Under the pieces are notes generated by a model. That model saw only the letters and a list, made by a program, of their open reading frames with translations. It was not told where the DNA came from and did no database searches. Shown piece after piece: positions 26,545-34,661 of a stretch of 64,000 nt of DNA. The stretch comes from Nemesobacter sp965249045. GTDB taxonomy: Bacteria > Desulfobacterota_D > UBA1144 > Nemesobacterales > Nemesobacteraceae. The stretch is from contig OZ252213.1 in assembly GCA_965249045.1 (NCBI GenBank), positions 744,001-808,000 on the forward strand, written 5' to 3'. Numbering within the stretch: position 1 is the first letter of the stretch; the number at the start of each line of letters is the position of its first letter. The translations under genes were made by a program, and so were the position numbers.

Positions 26545-26960
26545 GGAATGACTACGCTCTGCTGGGCCTCCGTGAATGACGATGCCGTCGAGTTGAGGGG
26601 ATTGCCAGTTTGGTGCATCTGTATCTTCAAGATAATGGGTTAACCGGGTCAATACCAACCGAGCTGGAGCGGTTGTCCAAGCTCAGAATCTCGAATCTTG
26701 CCAATAATCGCAACTTGGCCGATGAGCTTCCACTGGAACTGATGAACTTGCCGCTGCTTAGTACGTTGTATATAAGGTGCACGGGTGTCAGTACGCCGGA
26801 TGGTCCGGATTCTCAGACGTGGCTGGGCGGCATTGATTTTACCACTGGGGGCAACTGTCCGTCAACGCAGCCGCCGCAGCCACCGACGGAACAGCCGCGG
26901 CTCTCCGACACTCCCGACCTTTCAAACGGCCCAGTCAGTCGGCCTGGGTGGTGTGAGGCC
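26545..26960 (+). pseudogene. Leucine-rich-repeat protein, 3' remnant
   Basis: Translation shows LVHLYLQDNGLTGSIPTEL, LSKLRISNLANNRN and LPLLSTLYIR, plant-type leucine-rich repeats, then a tail with WLGGIDFTTGGNCP and a Pro-rich end. Just upstream, another frame reads NDDAVELRGL, a typical preceding repeat, so the gene is frameshifted as well as lacking its 5' part. A TGA at 26577 closes the frame upstream. The frame runs on without a stop into the next gene (26961). I read it as the tail of an old extracellular repeat protein joined by chance to that gene. Confidence 0.55.
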
Positions 26961-29516
26961 ATGCGCCGGAAGCATCACCAACGCTATCGGGGGCGCTTCA
27001 CCCATCTTGCAAGCCTTGCCCGCTTCCTGATTACCCGCGCGGCAGCGGGAGCGCTGCTGGCGCTCGCCACGCTGCTGGCCGCCCCGATACCGGCGCAGGC
27101 ACAGGGCGAACCACAAGTAGAGCCGTGTCCAGGAGGCGGCTACAACCCGACGCCGACGGCTGTGGATGTTGAGGCCGTGCCGATCGTGGTCGAGTCCACG
27201 GCCGCGGACTACTTCGTGCTCTATGTGCGGCACGATCTGGACGCGGACACCACGGTGAATCTACCGGTCTCGGTGACCTTGGGTGGGGAGGGCACCACCA
27301 CGCTGACCGAGAACGTGGAGGCGCTGCCCAAGGAGCGCTACCGGGTGGAGAAGTACCTCGTTGCCGACCCGGCCGACGTTGATGGCGATTGCATCGACGA
27401 CATCGCCGAGCTCGCTGACCCGGTGGGCATGAACCCAGTGAATTCCGCCGCCGCTCTCGATTTCAGTGACGGCGTCGTGGCGGTGCCCGATCGGGAGACC
27501 TTCGAGGCGCTCTTCGTCGCTCTGCCGAACGGCGAGTTCCACGGCAAGTTCGTTCTGCTCGGCAAGAACACGGCGCGTCCGGGTGTCTACATCCAGAACT
27601 CCAGGACGCACCGGTATCATTATAACTTTCTGCAAGCCACAGACATCGATGAGAACCTGGACGGGATGCTCGTCGGTCAGATCGCCTACTACCCGAAGCT
27701 CGTTGCCCCCGACGGTAGTTCAGGAGTCTACGTCTATAGGTATACCGGCGTGACCGGCTTGCGGGATTACTACCCCTTCAGCATTGTGGCGCACACTTAT
27801 ACGGCTCTCGCCGCCAGCATGCCGCTGATCGAGGACAACCTGGCCTATCACATGCCAAACCGTATGCTTCCGCACGCCAGGGACGACCTGCCGTTGTACG
27901 AAGACTCCCGCATCAACCGGGTGTTCGATGCGGACGTCCTCCCCAAAACCGGCTTCCTTGCGTTGAACCCCGGGGAAGGGTACGGCTTTCTGCGGGTCAT
28001 GGACCCGGACGAACGTCCCCACCCTCGGGACATCGTGATCTACGAGGCGCTGCCCAACGAGCTCCCCCGCGTCGCCGGCATCGTCTCCACCGTGCCCCAG
28101 ACGCCGCTGTCGCATGTCAACCTGCGCGCCGTTCAGGACGGCGTTCCCAACGCCTTCATCCGCGGCGCCCTCGACTACAACGCTATCAATGCTCTGATCG
28201 GCGGCTACGTCCGCTATACGGTGACCGAGACCGGATGGTACATCCGTGCGGCTACCCGCGCGGAAGTCGATGCCCACTACGCCTCTTCCCGGCCCGCCCA
28301 GGAACAGACACCGCAACGCGACCTCTCGGTCACGTCGATCACCCCCCTCAGTGAGATCGGCTTCGAGGACTGGACCGCGTTCGGGGTCAAGGCAGCCAAC
28401 GTGGCCGTGCTGGGGACGCTGGGGTTTCCGGCGGGGACCGTCCCCGACGGATTTGCGATCCCATTCTATTTCTACGACGAGTTCATGAAAGCCCACGACT
28501 TCTATACCCGCGTTGGAACCATGCTGGCAAACGAAGACTTCCAGACGGACTTCGAGGTCCAGGATGACATGCTCGATGATCTGCGCGACGACATCAAGGA
28601 TGCGGAGACACCCCAGCGGATCATCGACGCCCTGACCGACATGCACGCGACATATCCCGAAGGGCAATCCCTGCGCTACCGGTCGAGCACCAACAACGAA
28701 GACCTGCCGGGGTTCAACGGGGCGGGGCTCTACGACTCCAAGACCCAGGATCCCGAGGAGACCGAGGAGGACGGGATCGACAAATCGCTCAAGGGGGTGT
28801 TTGCCAGCCTGTGGAACTTCCGGGCGTTCACGGAACGGGAGTTTCATCGCATCGATCACCTGGCGGCGGCGATGGGGGTGCTGGTCCATCCCAACTACAC
28901 AGATGAGTTGGCTAACGGCGTCGCCGTCAGCTTTGACCCCATCTACGGCCTAGATGGGAACTACTACGTGAACACGCAGGTTGGCGAAGACCTGGTGACT
29001 AATCCCGAGGCCCACTCCATACCGGAGGAACTCCTGTTGAGGCGAGATTATGGTACTTACACCGTCCTGTCAACCTCCAACCTGGTGGAGCCGGGGGAAC
29101 TCCTAATGACCGAGGCACACCTGGGCCAGTTGAGAGAACACCTCGCGGTGATCCATGACCACTTCGAGAGGTTGTACAACCCCGCAATCGGCGAACCGTT
29201 CGCCGTGGAGATCGAGTTCAAGATCACCAGTGACAATATCCTTGCGATCAAGCAGGCCCGTCCTTGGGTCTTCGGCGTCGCCTCGCCGCCACCGCCGCAA
29301 CAGCCCCAGCCACCGACGCAACAGCCCCAGCCACCGACAACCACAGGACAAGGGGGCGGCGGCGGAGGTGGAGGATGCGCGATTGCTGTGGATATGGAAG
29401 CGGGGAATATGCCGGAAAGCGCCGTGCTTAACTTGCTTCTGATTATGTTTTCCCTGATTGTGATTTCGCGGAGGAATCTCTCAAAAGTAAGACAAATGCA
29501 TTTTTTAACTGAATGA
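26961..29516 (+). CDS. Secreted PEP/pyruvate-binding domain protein with C-terminal sorting tail
   Basis: About 851 residues from ATG 26961. The N-terminus has a long basic region (MRRKHHQRYRGRF) and a hydrophobic signal ending in AQA, so export is likely. The middle has a phosphohistidine-domain-like motif QTPLSHVN (His385). It is followed by a PPDK/PEP-synthase-type nucleotide-binding domain with LGFPAGTVPDGFAIP and RYRSSTNNEDLPGFNGAG (Arg574). The end has a Pro/Gln linker, eight Gly, a Cys (Cys806), a hydrophobic helix and RR, resembling GlyGly/JDVT/MYXO-CTERM sorting tails. The frame is open back to 26580, so a longer LRR fusion is possible. The gene is visibly GC-richer than its neighbours and flanked by IS3 pieces, so probably acquired. 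Substrate unknown. Confidence 0.75.
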   Translation: MRRKHHQRYRGRFTHLASLARFLITRAAAGALLALATLLAAPIPAQAQGEPQVEPCPGGGYNPTPTAVDVEAVPIVVESTAADYFVLYVRHDLDADTTVNLPVSVTLGGEGTTTLTENVEALPKERYRVEKYLVADPADVDGDCIDDIAELADPVGMNPVNSAAALDFSDGVVAVPDRETFEALFVALPNGEFHGKFVLLGKNTARPGVYIQNSRTHRYHYNFLQATDIDENLDGMLVGQIAYYPKLVAPDGSSGVYVYRYTGVTGLRDYYPFSIVAHTYTALAASMPLIEDNLAYHMPNRMLPHARDDLPLYEDSRINRVFDADVLPKTGFLALNPGEGYGFLRVMDPDERPHPRDIVIYEALPNELPRVAGIVSTVPQTPLSHVNLRAVQDGVPNAFIRGALDYNAINALIGGYVRYTVTETGWYIRAATRAEVDAHYASSRPAQEQTPQRDLSVTSITPLSEIGFEDWTAFGVKAANVAVLGTLGFPAGTVPDGFAIPFYFYDEFMKAHDFYTRVGTMLANEDFQTDFEVQDDMLDDLRDDIKDAETPQRIIDALTDMHATYPEGQSLRYRSSTNNEDLPGFNGAGLYDSKTQDPEETEEDGIDKSLKGVFASLWNFRAFTEREFHRIDHLAAAMGVLVHPNYTDELANGVAVSFDPIYGLDGNYYVNTQVGEDLVTNPEAHSIPEELLLRRDYGTYTVLSTSNLVEPGELLMTEAHLGQLREHLAVIHDHFERLYNPAIGEPFAVEIEFKITSDNILAIKQARPWVFGVASPPPPQQPQPPTQQPQPPTTTGQGGGGGGGGCAIAVDMEAGNMPESAVLNLLLIMFSLIVISRRNLSKVRQMHFLTE

Positions 29517-29809
29517 GCTTCTCCGAGATTTTTTATGAGGAAGTAACCGCGCAGGGTGTAAACTTAAGTGCTTCTGGTGCGGCGAGCAAGCGATTTGTCC
29601 AACCGCTTTTCGTCGCTAGCCATTATTGAGACAATCCCGCCATACCCTTTTGCAACTATCCGAGCCAGTTATGGAACCAGGGAACGCCCCGAAAGCCGCA
29701 AAGAAGAAAAATTATATCTCAAATGGCGAACAGAAGTGGACCCCAAAAACTGGACAGCGTCTTAAGTGTATTCCTGCAGTAGAGTAAGATCATATACTGG
29801 AGGTTTATT

Positions 29810-30091
29810 ATGAGACGTAAAAGGCGTAATCATTCACCGGGGTTCAAGGCCAAGGTAGCCCTGGCGGCAATCAGAGAAGACAAAACGGTTGCTGAGCTCG
29901 CCCGGCAGTTTGACGTGCATCCCAACCAGATTGCCGAGTGGAAGAAACAGTTGTTGGAGGGTGCCGAGAGTGTCTACCAAGGCGCCCAGAATAAAAAGGG
30001 AGAAGAGCAAGCTCATACCAAGGAACTGCATGCCAAGATCGGAGAGCTGACTCTGGAGATAGATTTTTTATCAAAAGCGCTCGGTCGCTAG
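29810..30091 (+). CDS. IS3-family transposase OrfA
   Basis: A 93-residue DNA-binding subunit: a helix-turn-helix with FKAKVALAAIREDKTVAEL and FDVHPNQIAEWKKQ, then a leucine-zipper-like helix KELHAKIGELTLEIDFLSKAL. It is complete, with ATG after GGAGG. In active IS3 elements a -1 frameshift near its end joins it to OrfB. Here orfB is broken, so OrfA could only act alone, for example as a repressor. Confidence 0.9.
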   Translation: MRRKRRNHSPGFKAKVALAAIREDKTVAELARQFDVHPNQIAEWKKQLLEGAESVYQGAQNKKGEEQAHTKELHAKIGELTLEIDFLSKALGR

Positions 30092-30114
30092 AGCGGGCGC
30101 GAAGAAAGAAGCTT

Positions 30115-30945
30115 GTGGACCGTAGTCATGGTCTCAGCGTGGCAAGACAATGCAGGCTGCTCAACATAAATCGCTCAGGCGTTTATTATCGCCCCAGAGA
30201 GCTGCCGCTGGAGAATGAGAAACTGATGAGGTTTATCGATGAGATATATCTTGAGTATCCGTTCAAGGGTTCCCGAAGGTTGCGGGACGCTATTTTGGAC
30301 AGGCATGGAATCTGCGTGAATCGCAAGCGGGTGCCCAGGTTGATGCGGTTGCTGGGGCTTGCGGCGCTGCATCCCGGGCCCAGGACCACCCACAGGGGCA
30401 AGGGACATAAGATATATCCTTATCTGCTTGGAGGGATGAGCATAGAGGGTGTAACCTAGGTGTGGGCGGCTGATGTGACGTATATTCCGATGTCCAGGGG
30501 TTTTGTGTACCTGGTGTGTGTTATGGACTGGTATTCAAGGAAGGTGCTTAGCTGGAGAGTGTCGAATACGATGGACGTGAGTTTCTGCGTGGAGGCGTTG
30601 GAGGAGGCAATAGCAAAGTACGAGAGGCCCGAGATATTCAACACCGATCAGGGCAGTCAGTTCACAAGCCGGGGGTTTACGGGGGTATTGAAGAGGAAAG
30701 GCATTAGAATCAGTATGGATGGGAAGCGGAGTTGGATGGACAATGTGTTTATTGAGAGATTGTGGAGGAGTTTAAAATACGAGGAAGTATACCTTAAGGC
30801 CTATGATTCGGTTCGCTCGGCGAAGGAAGGGATTGGGGGATGGATAGATTTTTACAACACTCGTCGGCGTCATCAGGGTCTTGATAGATCTACGCCAGAT
30901 CAAGTTTACTATGGTCTGCCTCGTGGATTACCAAAAGTGGCTTAA
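30115..30945 (+). pseudogene. IS3-family transposase OrfB with internal TAG
   Basis: The integrase-type catalytic half. The first part (to 30456) contains ARQCRLLNINRSGVYYRP and RRLRDAILDRHGI. A TAG at 30457 sits exactly where relatives have Gln in the N-Q-V-W motif, so one C-to-T change explains it. The same frame continues with WAADVTYIPM (first Asp), NTDQGSQFTS (second Asp) and ERLWRSLKYEEV (Glu), so the DDE triad is otherwise complete. The protein is truncated unless TAG is suppressed. Confidence 0.88.
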
Positions 30946-31000
30946 AAATGGTGGGAATACACTTAAGAAAACGAAAAAACTGTCCTAACATGGGGGTCCA

Positions 31001-31161
31001 CTTCTCTCATCCTCATGTAGACAGCCATGGCCACTAAAGTAAAAAAACAGTTCTCCTATAGGCGAATTTGTGTCTACTATCGTACGCAACTGAGATTTTA
31101 ATGTGTCTGCATCAGCATTCTCAATTAATTTAATTTCGGAGAATTTTTTTATCAGGCCCAT
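31001..31161 (-). pseudogene. Caspase-like (peptidase C14) gene fragment
   Basis: On the minus strand this 160-base remnant reads through without a stop and contains IKLIENADADTLKSQL followed by GELFFYFSGHGCLHEDE. The FFYFSGHG motif (31047-31024) is the catalytic-His segment of caspase-like peptidases. The fragment is cut on one side by the IS3 element and on the other by the IS30 element. Beyond the IS30 end, the minus strand at 33782-33858 reads MMSLAFLSLGRKNKRSDNEF, which could be the N-terminus. The active-site Cys region was not found. Bacterial caspase-like proteins are often defence effectors. Confidence 0.5.
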
Positions 31162-31182
31162 TCAACTCCGGAGTGCAACACC
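31162..31182 (+). repeat. IS30-family left terminal inverted repeat
   Basis: TCAACTCCGGAGTGCAACAC plus one C. It pairs with 33761-33781 with a single mismatch and sets the left border of the nested element. Confidence 0.85.
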
Positions 31183-31286
31183 GTTGGTTAAGGTTTGAGT
31201 TTACGGAATCTGAGGTTTTTCTCAAACGTATTGTAAAAACATCAATGCAAAGGTGACAATCTCCGAGACAAGAACAGGAGGTTGTC

Positions 31287-31640
31287 ATGCCCGGAAGTTA
31301 CAAGCAGTTGGATTTTGCCGAGCGCCAGCAAGTCTACTTTCTCAGGAAGCAGGGGCTCTCATGCCGGGGGATTGCCAGGCAACTCGGTCGCAGCCCATCA
31401 ACCATATCACGGGAGTTTCGGCGCAACGCTCGCGGGTCTAAGTATTCGGGCAGGGGGCATATACCGGGCCGTGTCGACATAAGCGAGCGTCCGGGGGCAG
31501 CGCAGGAGAAGGGTCGTGTGGGAGACTGGGAGGCGGACACGATCGTCGGTGCTGGCCATAAGGGGGGTTTGGTGTCGATCGTTGATCGGTCCTCGAAGTT
31601 CGCGATTCTTCAGCTTGTAGGAGGAAAAGAGTTCGGAGGA
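31287..31640 (+). pseudogene. IS30-family transposase, 5' part with internal deletion
   Basis: It starts at ATG 31287 after AGGAGG. It has the IS30 helix-turn-helix (LDFAERQQVYFLRKQGLSC, IARQLGRSPSTISREFRRN). It then jumps from ARGSKYSGRG straight to HIPGRVDISERPG, omitting roughly 100 residues usual in the family. GDWEADTIVG supplies the first catalytic Asp. The family pattern ends at LQLVGGK near 31630, where the IS110 insertion begins. Confidence 0.8.
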
Positions 31641-31749
31641 AGTGGACTTCCTACCTTTCATCAAGCGTTAAATTTATATATATAGCGGATTCAGTTTTTT
31701 TGAGACACCTCCTCGTCTTTTCTATTGGGAAGCCTGTTCGTAATCGCTG

Positions 31750-33009
31750 TCAGGCGGCCTCCTTTTGCAGTTTCTTGAAGTCTTTGTCGAACATTTCCCC
31801 TTTTTTGAGCAGGGTGCAGGCGACATAGAGAAGACGGTCTCCGACGGTGCGAAGAGATCTGGAATGACGCAGTCCCCGTGCCCGCAGCGAGGCGTAGCGG
31901 GCCTTGCTTACGGGGTCGTGCAGTACCGCTACCCCTGCCCAGTGGTAAAGCGCTGTTTGAAGTCTCCGAGACGATGTTCGGCGCCGCATGACATACTTGC
32001 TCTTACCCGACTGTTTTGTCACCGGAGCTGTGCCGACAACGCACCGAAGCGCCTTGTAGTCGCGGCGGCGTATCAGATCATAAGCCTCGGAGACCAGCGT
32101 GGCGGCAGTGACAAAGCCGATTCCCGGCATGGACAGGAGGATTTCAACATCGCCTGGTTTTCCTGTCCCCGCGTTTTCAGTTTTTTCCCGCGAGATGATT
32201 GAATCGAGCATCTCCTTGATACGGTTCTCGATTTCCTTGAGCTGTTTGTGGGCGATATCGAGGAACTCAATAATGCTCTTCACACGCCAAACGCAGCTTG
32301 AAACTGTTGCCTGCATGAGGTTTATTTCCTTCGAGCGAATAATCCCAAGCACTTGCTGTGCGCCGATACGCCGTATTCTGTGGCGCTTGAGTATCTTCTG
32401 CACAGAGGACACTCTGATTCGCCTTGCGGCATCAGGGGTTGGCGCGAGTATCCATAATTCAATAATCCAGGGGCGGATAGTGTCGTCGCCCACCACTTCT
32501 TTGAACTGGGGGTAGTAAGTCCACCACTGGTCGCTCAGTCGGTTAGTCCAGCGATTGCGTTCAAACACAAGTTCCTCTCTTCTGCGCGAGAGGCTGCGCA
32601 GGATCGTGATATCCTCGTACTGGGGTTCCAGAGAGCGGAAGTGACGTCTGTCGGTACGAAGTGCCGAGGCAAGCACCATGGCGTCTCTGCGGTCGTCCTT
32701 CGCTCCGGCGGCGGAGAATCTGTCGCGGAAGCGGTCCAGCTGTTTGGGGTTGATGGAGTGAACATCAAAGCCGCGAGCCATGAGGCTTTCCACGACGGGG
32801 CCGCGAGTGACTTCAATTCCTATGGCGACATTCTCTGGGATTGAGTCTGTCGCTTCAATTAACCAGTTGCCCATATTCCAAAGACCTTCGCCGCTGTGCT
32901 TGAAGGAGTTTTCCTTGAGAATGGAACCGTTTTGGTCAATGACGCAGACGTAGTGGGATTGGGATCCCCAGTCGACGCCTGCAAAAAATAATGATTTATC
33001 ATTGTTCAT
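31750..33009 (-). CDS. IS110-family transposase (DEDD recombinase)
   Basis: A complete 419-residue IS110-type recombinase. The N-terminal RuvC-like DEDD domain has Asp13 in AGVDWGSQSHYVCVID, Glu66 in IGIEVTRG and the Asp pair in AKDDRRDAMVLASAL (about 105-109). A coiled-coil spacer follows. The C-terminal Tnp domain shows LLSMPGIGFVTAATLVSE and VGTAPVTKQSGKSK, where the catalytic Ser lies. GGAGG precedes the ATG. This family integrates without target duplication, guided by an element-encoded bridge RNA. The gene looks functional. Confidence 0.93.
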   Translation of the reverse strand: MNNDKSLFFAGVDWGSQSHYVCVIDQNGSILKENSFKHSGEGLWNMGNWLIEATDSIPENVAIGIEVTRGPVVESLMARGFDVHSINPKQLDRFRDRFSAAGAKDDRRDAMVLASALRTDRRHFRSLEPQYEDITILRSLSRRREELVFERNRWTNRLSDQWWTYYPQFKEVVGDDTIRPWIIELWILAPTPDAARRIRVSSVQKILKRHRIRRIGAQQVLGIIRSKEINLMQATVSSCVWRVKSIIEFLDIAHKQLKEIENRIKEMLDSIISREKTENAGTGKPGDVEILLSMPGIGFVTAATLVSEAYDLIRRRDYKALRCVVGTAPVTKQSGKSKYVMRRRTSSRRLQTALYHWAGVAVLHDPVSKARYASLRARGLRHSRSLRTVGDRLLYVACTLLKKGEMFDKDFKKLQKEAA

Positions 33010-33200
33010 GATATAGTAATACCTCCTTTGTTTAATCGGGTCTGCCGTGATGTGTGTGTCTGCTCCGATACGGAGGTGCTCAATGGCACGGACTTCCTAC
33101 TGGACATCATTCATCACGGCACTCGACCGAGGCACAAGTCCACATCAGGCGCTCAGAGGCGCAGGAGGGGCAGGTAGCTCTCGATCGAGTGGCCCGTGAA
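33010..33200 (-). ncRNA. Candidate bridge RNA region of the IS110 element
   Basis: This non-coding stretch lies upstream of the IS110 transposase, the place where IS110-group elements encode their bridge RNA. It contains a perfect inverted repeat GCCGTGATG (33044-33052) with CATCACGGC (33112-33120) about 60 bases apart, enclosing a smaller hairpin CTCCG-ATA-CGGAG (33063-33075). The structure fits a folded guide RNA, but target and donor loops were not assigned. Confidence 0.4.
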
Positions 33201-33249
33201 TTTCTATTAAACTTGATTCTTAAATTTCCGCTAAATCAAGCTTGGATAA

Positions 33250-33585
33250 AGGGTATCGGGAGGGGTGGTGGTGAAGAGGCTTTTGCCCCACATGGAGGTT
33301 GTGCATACGATCACCTCTGACAATGGGAAGGAGTTTGGGGGTCACGGGAAGATAGCGCAGGAGCTTGGGACGGGTTTTTTCTTTGCGACTCCGTATCATT
33401 CGTGGGAGCGTGGGCTCAATGAACATACAAACGGGCTGGTTCGTCAGTACTTTCCCAAGGCGACTGATTTCCATGAGGTTTTGGGGGAGGATGTGAGGAG
33501 GGTTGAAGAGCTGCTCAACGGGAGGCCTCGGAAGGTTTTGAATTACAGGACTCCGGCTGAGGTTTTCAATGAGGCCTCGTGCTGA
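33250..33585 (+). pseudogene. IS30-family transposase, 3' part
   Basis: The reading frame contains VVKRLLPHMEVVHTITSDNG with the second catalytic Asp, KEFGGHGKIAQELG, and SWERGLNEHTNGLVRQYFPK with the catalytic Glu, ending in LNYRTPAEVF. This is the C-terminal half of an IS30 transposase and the continuation of the piece at 31287. It is separated from that piece by the IS110 element and has no start of its own with a ribosome site. Confidence 0.82.
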
Positions 33586-33760
33586 GGGATTGAGATGGGA
33601 TGATTGAGTGGGGGTGGTTGGGGGTTTTTGGAAGATGTGATGGCGTTTGCCTTCGGTCGGGCTACGCCCTCCCTTCGGCAACCGCCATCGGGGTTCTTGC
33701 TAAACAGGCCCGCAGAATTATACTGTGTTCCATACACGGAGAGCATCATCTCTTGCTAAA

Positions 33761-33781
33761 GGTGTTGCACTTCGGAGTTGA
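33761..33781 (-). repeat. IS30-family right terminal inverted repeat
   Basis: GGTGTTGCACTTCGGAGTTG plus one A, the complement of the left repeat at 31162-31182 with one mismatch. Confidence 0.85.
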
Positions 33782-33917
33782 TAAGGGGTCACGTAGAAAT
33801 TCGTTGTCGGACCGTTTATTTTTCCTGCCGAGCGATAAAAACGCTAAGCTCATCATGACTAGATATATTCAAGTGAGATCATGTTAGAGAATCGGGCATA
33901 TTAAGCGGCTCTGTTCA

Positions 33918-34661
33918 CTACCTCATTGCTTCGGCAGCTATATGGCCCGCGAGTTCCGTTACAAAGGTGCGGAGACCGGTAGTCTCGCTCATTTCGACGT
34001 ATTTGCCGGTACGCGCGGCGGAGCGGGGAGACACGAGAACACACGCGGCCGAGTAGAGTCGTTCCTGAACCAGCTTTTTGCAAAAAATGTTGTAACGGTC
34101 TGCATAGGAGGCGTTTTGAAAATCTGAAAATAGCGGAAAGTGGGGAGATAAATTTTTTACCGGTCCGCGCGATTCAGGTGCATCTTCAAGAAGGATCAGC
34201 CAGCCTAGGAATGGTCGCGATTGCTCACCGAACGCACCTTCACGATAGGCTGTCCACAGATCGACGGCGGTTCCGATGGCTTCTTCGGTGCGGTTGTTAA
34301 AATTATTACCGAATGAAGGGCCAACCTGTGATTTCAACTCGATAGCTGCAACTAGGCGGCCTTTTCTCAATATCAACAAATCCCAAATCTTTGTCGGGCG
34401 AAAGTAACCGGGAAGAGTTAATACGCGCCCGTGTTTTAGGACTTTAGCATCCTTCATGCCGTTTCTGCGAACAAGGTTAGACATCAGGTCGAGAAAACCA
34501 TCCATATTTTTTCCAGCTGTTACACCTGCACGTTCCCCTTGGTCAGTTCTTTCGGAGTCGACTTGATGCTGACGCGCCGTTTCTCGATTTTTCCAGAATT
34601 TTCTTACCGCTGTTGCGGCTTTGCGTTCATAGTTTGCAAGATCAAGTGCCATGATTTTCAA
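33918..34661 (-). CDS. PaeR7I/XhoI-family type II restriction endonuclease
   Basis: A 247-residue restriction enzyme. The PD-(D/E)xK site shows as Asp94 in KIWDLLIL and Glu108-x-Lys110 in AAIELKSQVG. It is followed by the segment GPSFGNNFNNRTEEAIG, which matches the PaeR7I family that cuts within CTCGAG. The start overlaps the methyltransferase stop by four bases, so the two are translated together with the methylase first. The specificity is inferred from the family. The gene follows directly on the IS30/IS110 nest, which suggests the pair arrived with mobile DNA. Confidence 0.85.
   Translation of the reverse strand: MKIMALDLANYERKAATAVRKFWKNRETARQHQVDSERTDQGERAGVTAGKNMDGFLDLMSNLVRRNGMKDAKVLKHGRVLTLPGYFRPTKIWDLLILRKGRLVAAIELKSQVGPSFGNNFNNRTEEAIGTAVDLWTAYREGAFGEQSRPFLGWLILLEDAPESRGPVKNLSPHFPLFSDFQNASYADRYNIFCKKLVQERLYSAACVLVSPRSAARTGKYVEMSETTGLRTFVTELAGHIAAEAMR

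Larger units (their letters stand above)
29737..31000 (+). mobile_element. IS3-family insertion sequence, about 1264 bp, inactivated
   Basis: The ends are inverted repeats: TGGACCCC...GGACAG at 29737 and its complement ending at GGGGGTCCA (31000). A second matching block, CTTAAGTGTATTCC, lies inside both ends. It contains orfA (29810-30091) and orfB in the -1 frame (30115-30945), the normal IS3 arrangement. orfB carries an in-frame TAG. No clear direct target repeat is seen. The bases just outside (AGAAG and CTTCT) extend the inverted repeat instead. Confidence 0.85.
31640..33245 (-). mobile_element. IS110-family insertion sequence nested in the IS30 element
   Basis: Borders are approximate, set by where the IS30 transposase pattern stops (about 31630) and resumes (about 33250). 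It carries one intact transposase gene on the minus strand with a roughly 200-base non-coding stretch upstream. IS110 elements generally lack long inverted repeats, and none are seen. Confidence 0.7.
31162..33781 (+). mobile_element. IS30-family element interrupted by an IS110-family element
   Basis: Matching terminal inverted repeats bound it: TCAACTCCGGAGTGCAACACC at 31162-31182 and the complement of TCAACTCCGAAGTGCAACACC at 33761-33781, one mismatch in 21. Inside are a 5' piece (31287) and a 3' piece (33250) of one IS30-type transposase, with a complete IS110-type gene on the opposite strand between them. The composite spans about 2.6 kb. Without the insert it would be about 1 kb, the size of an IS30 element. 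Confidence 0.82.

Noticed and set aside
27720..28889. A 389-residue minus-strand frame inside the PEP/pyruvate-binding gene
   Set aside because: A long antisense frame is expected in GC-rich DNA. It shows no family motif, while the plus strand does.
29517..29736. Minus-strand frame reading LARIVAKGYGGIVSIMASDE, just left of the IS3 element
   Set aside because: It looks protein-like but has stops, no start and no family that I recognise. It may be another relic and is left without a call.
33600..33760. Short frames between the IS30 transposase stop and the right inverted repeat
   Set aside because: They have no ribosome site or motif and lie in the non-coding end of the element.
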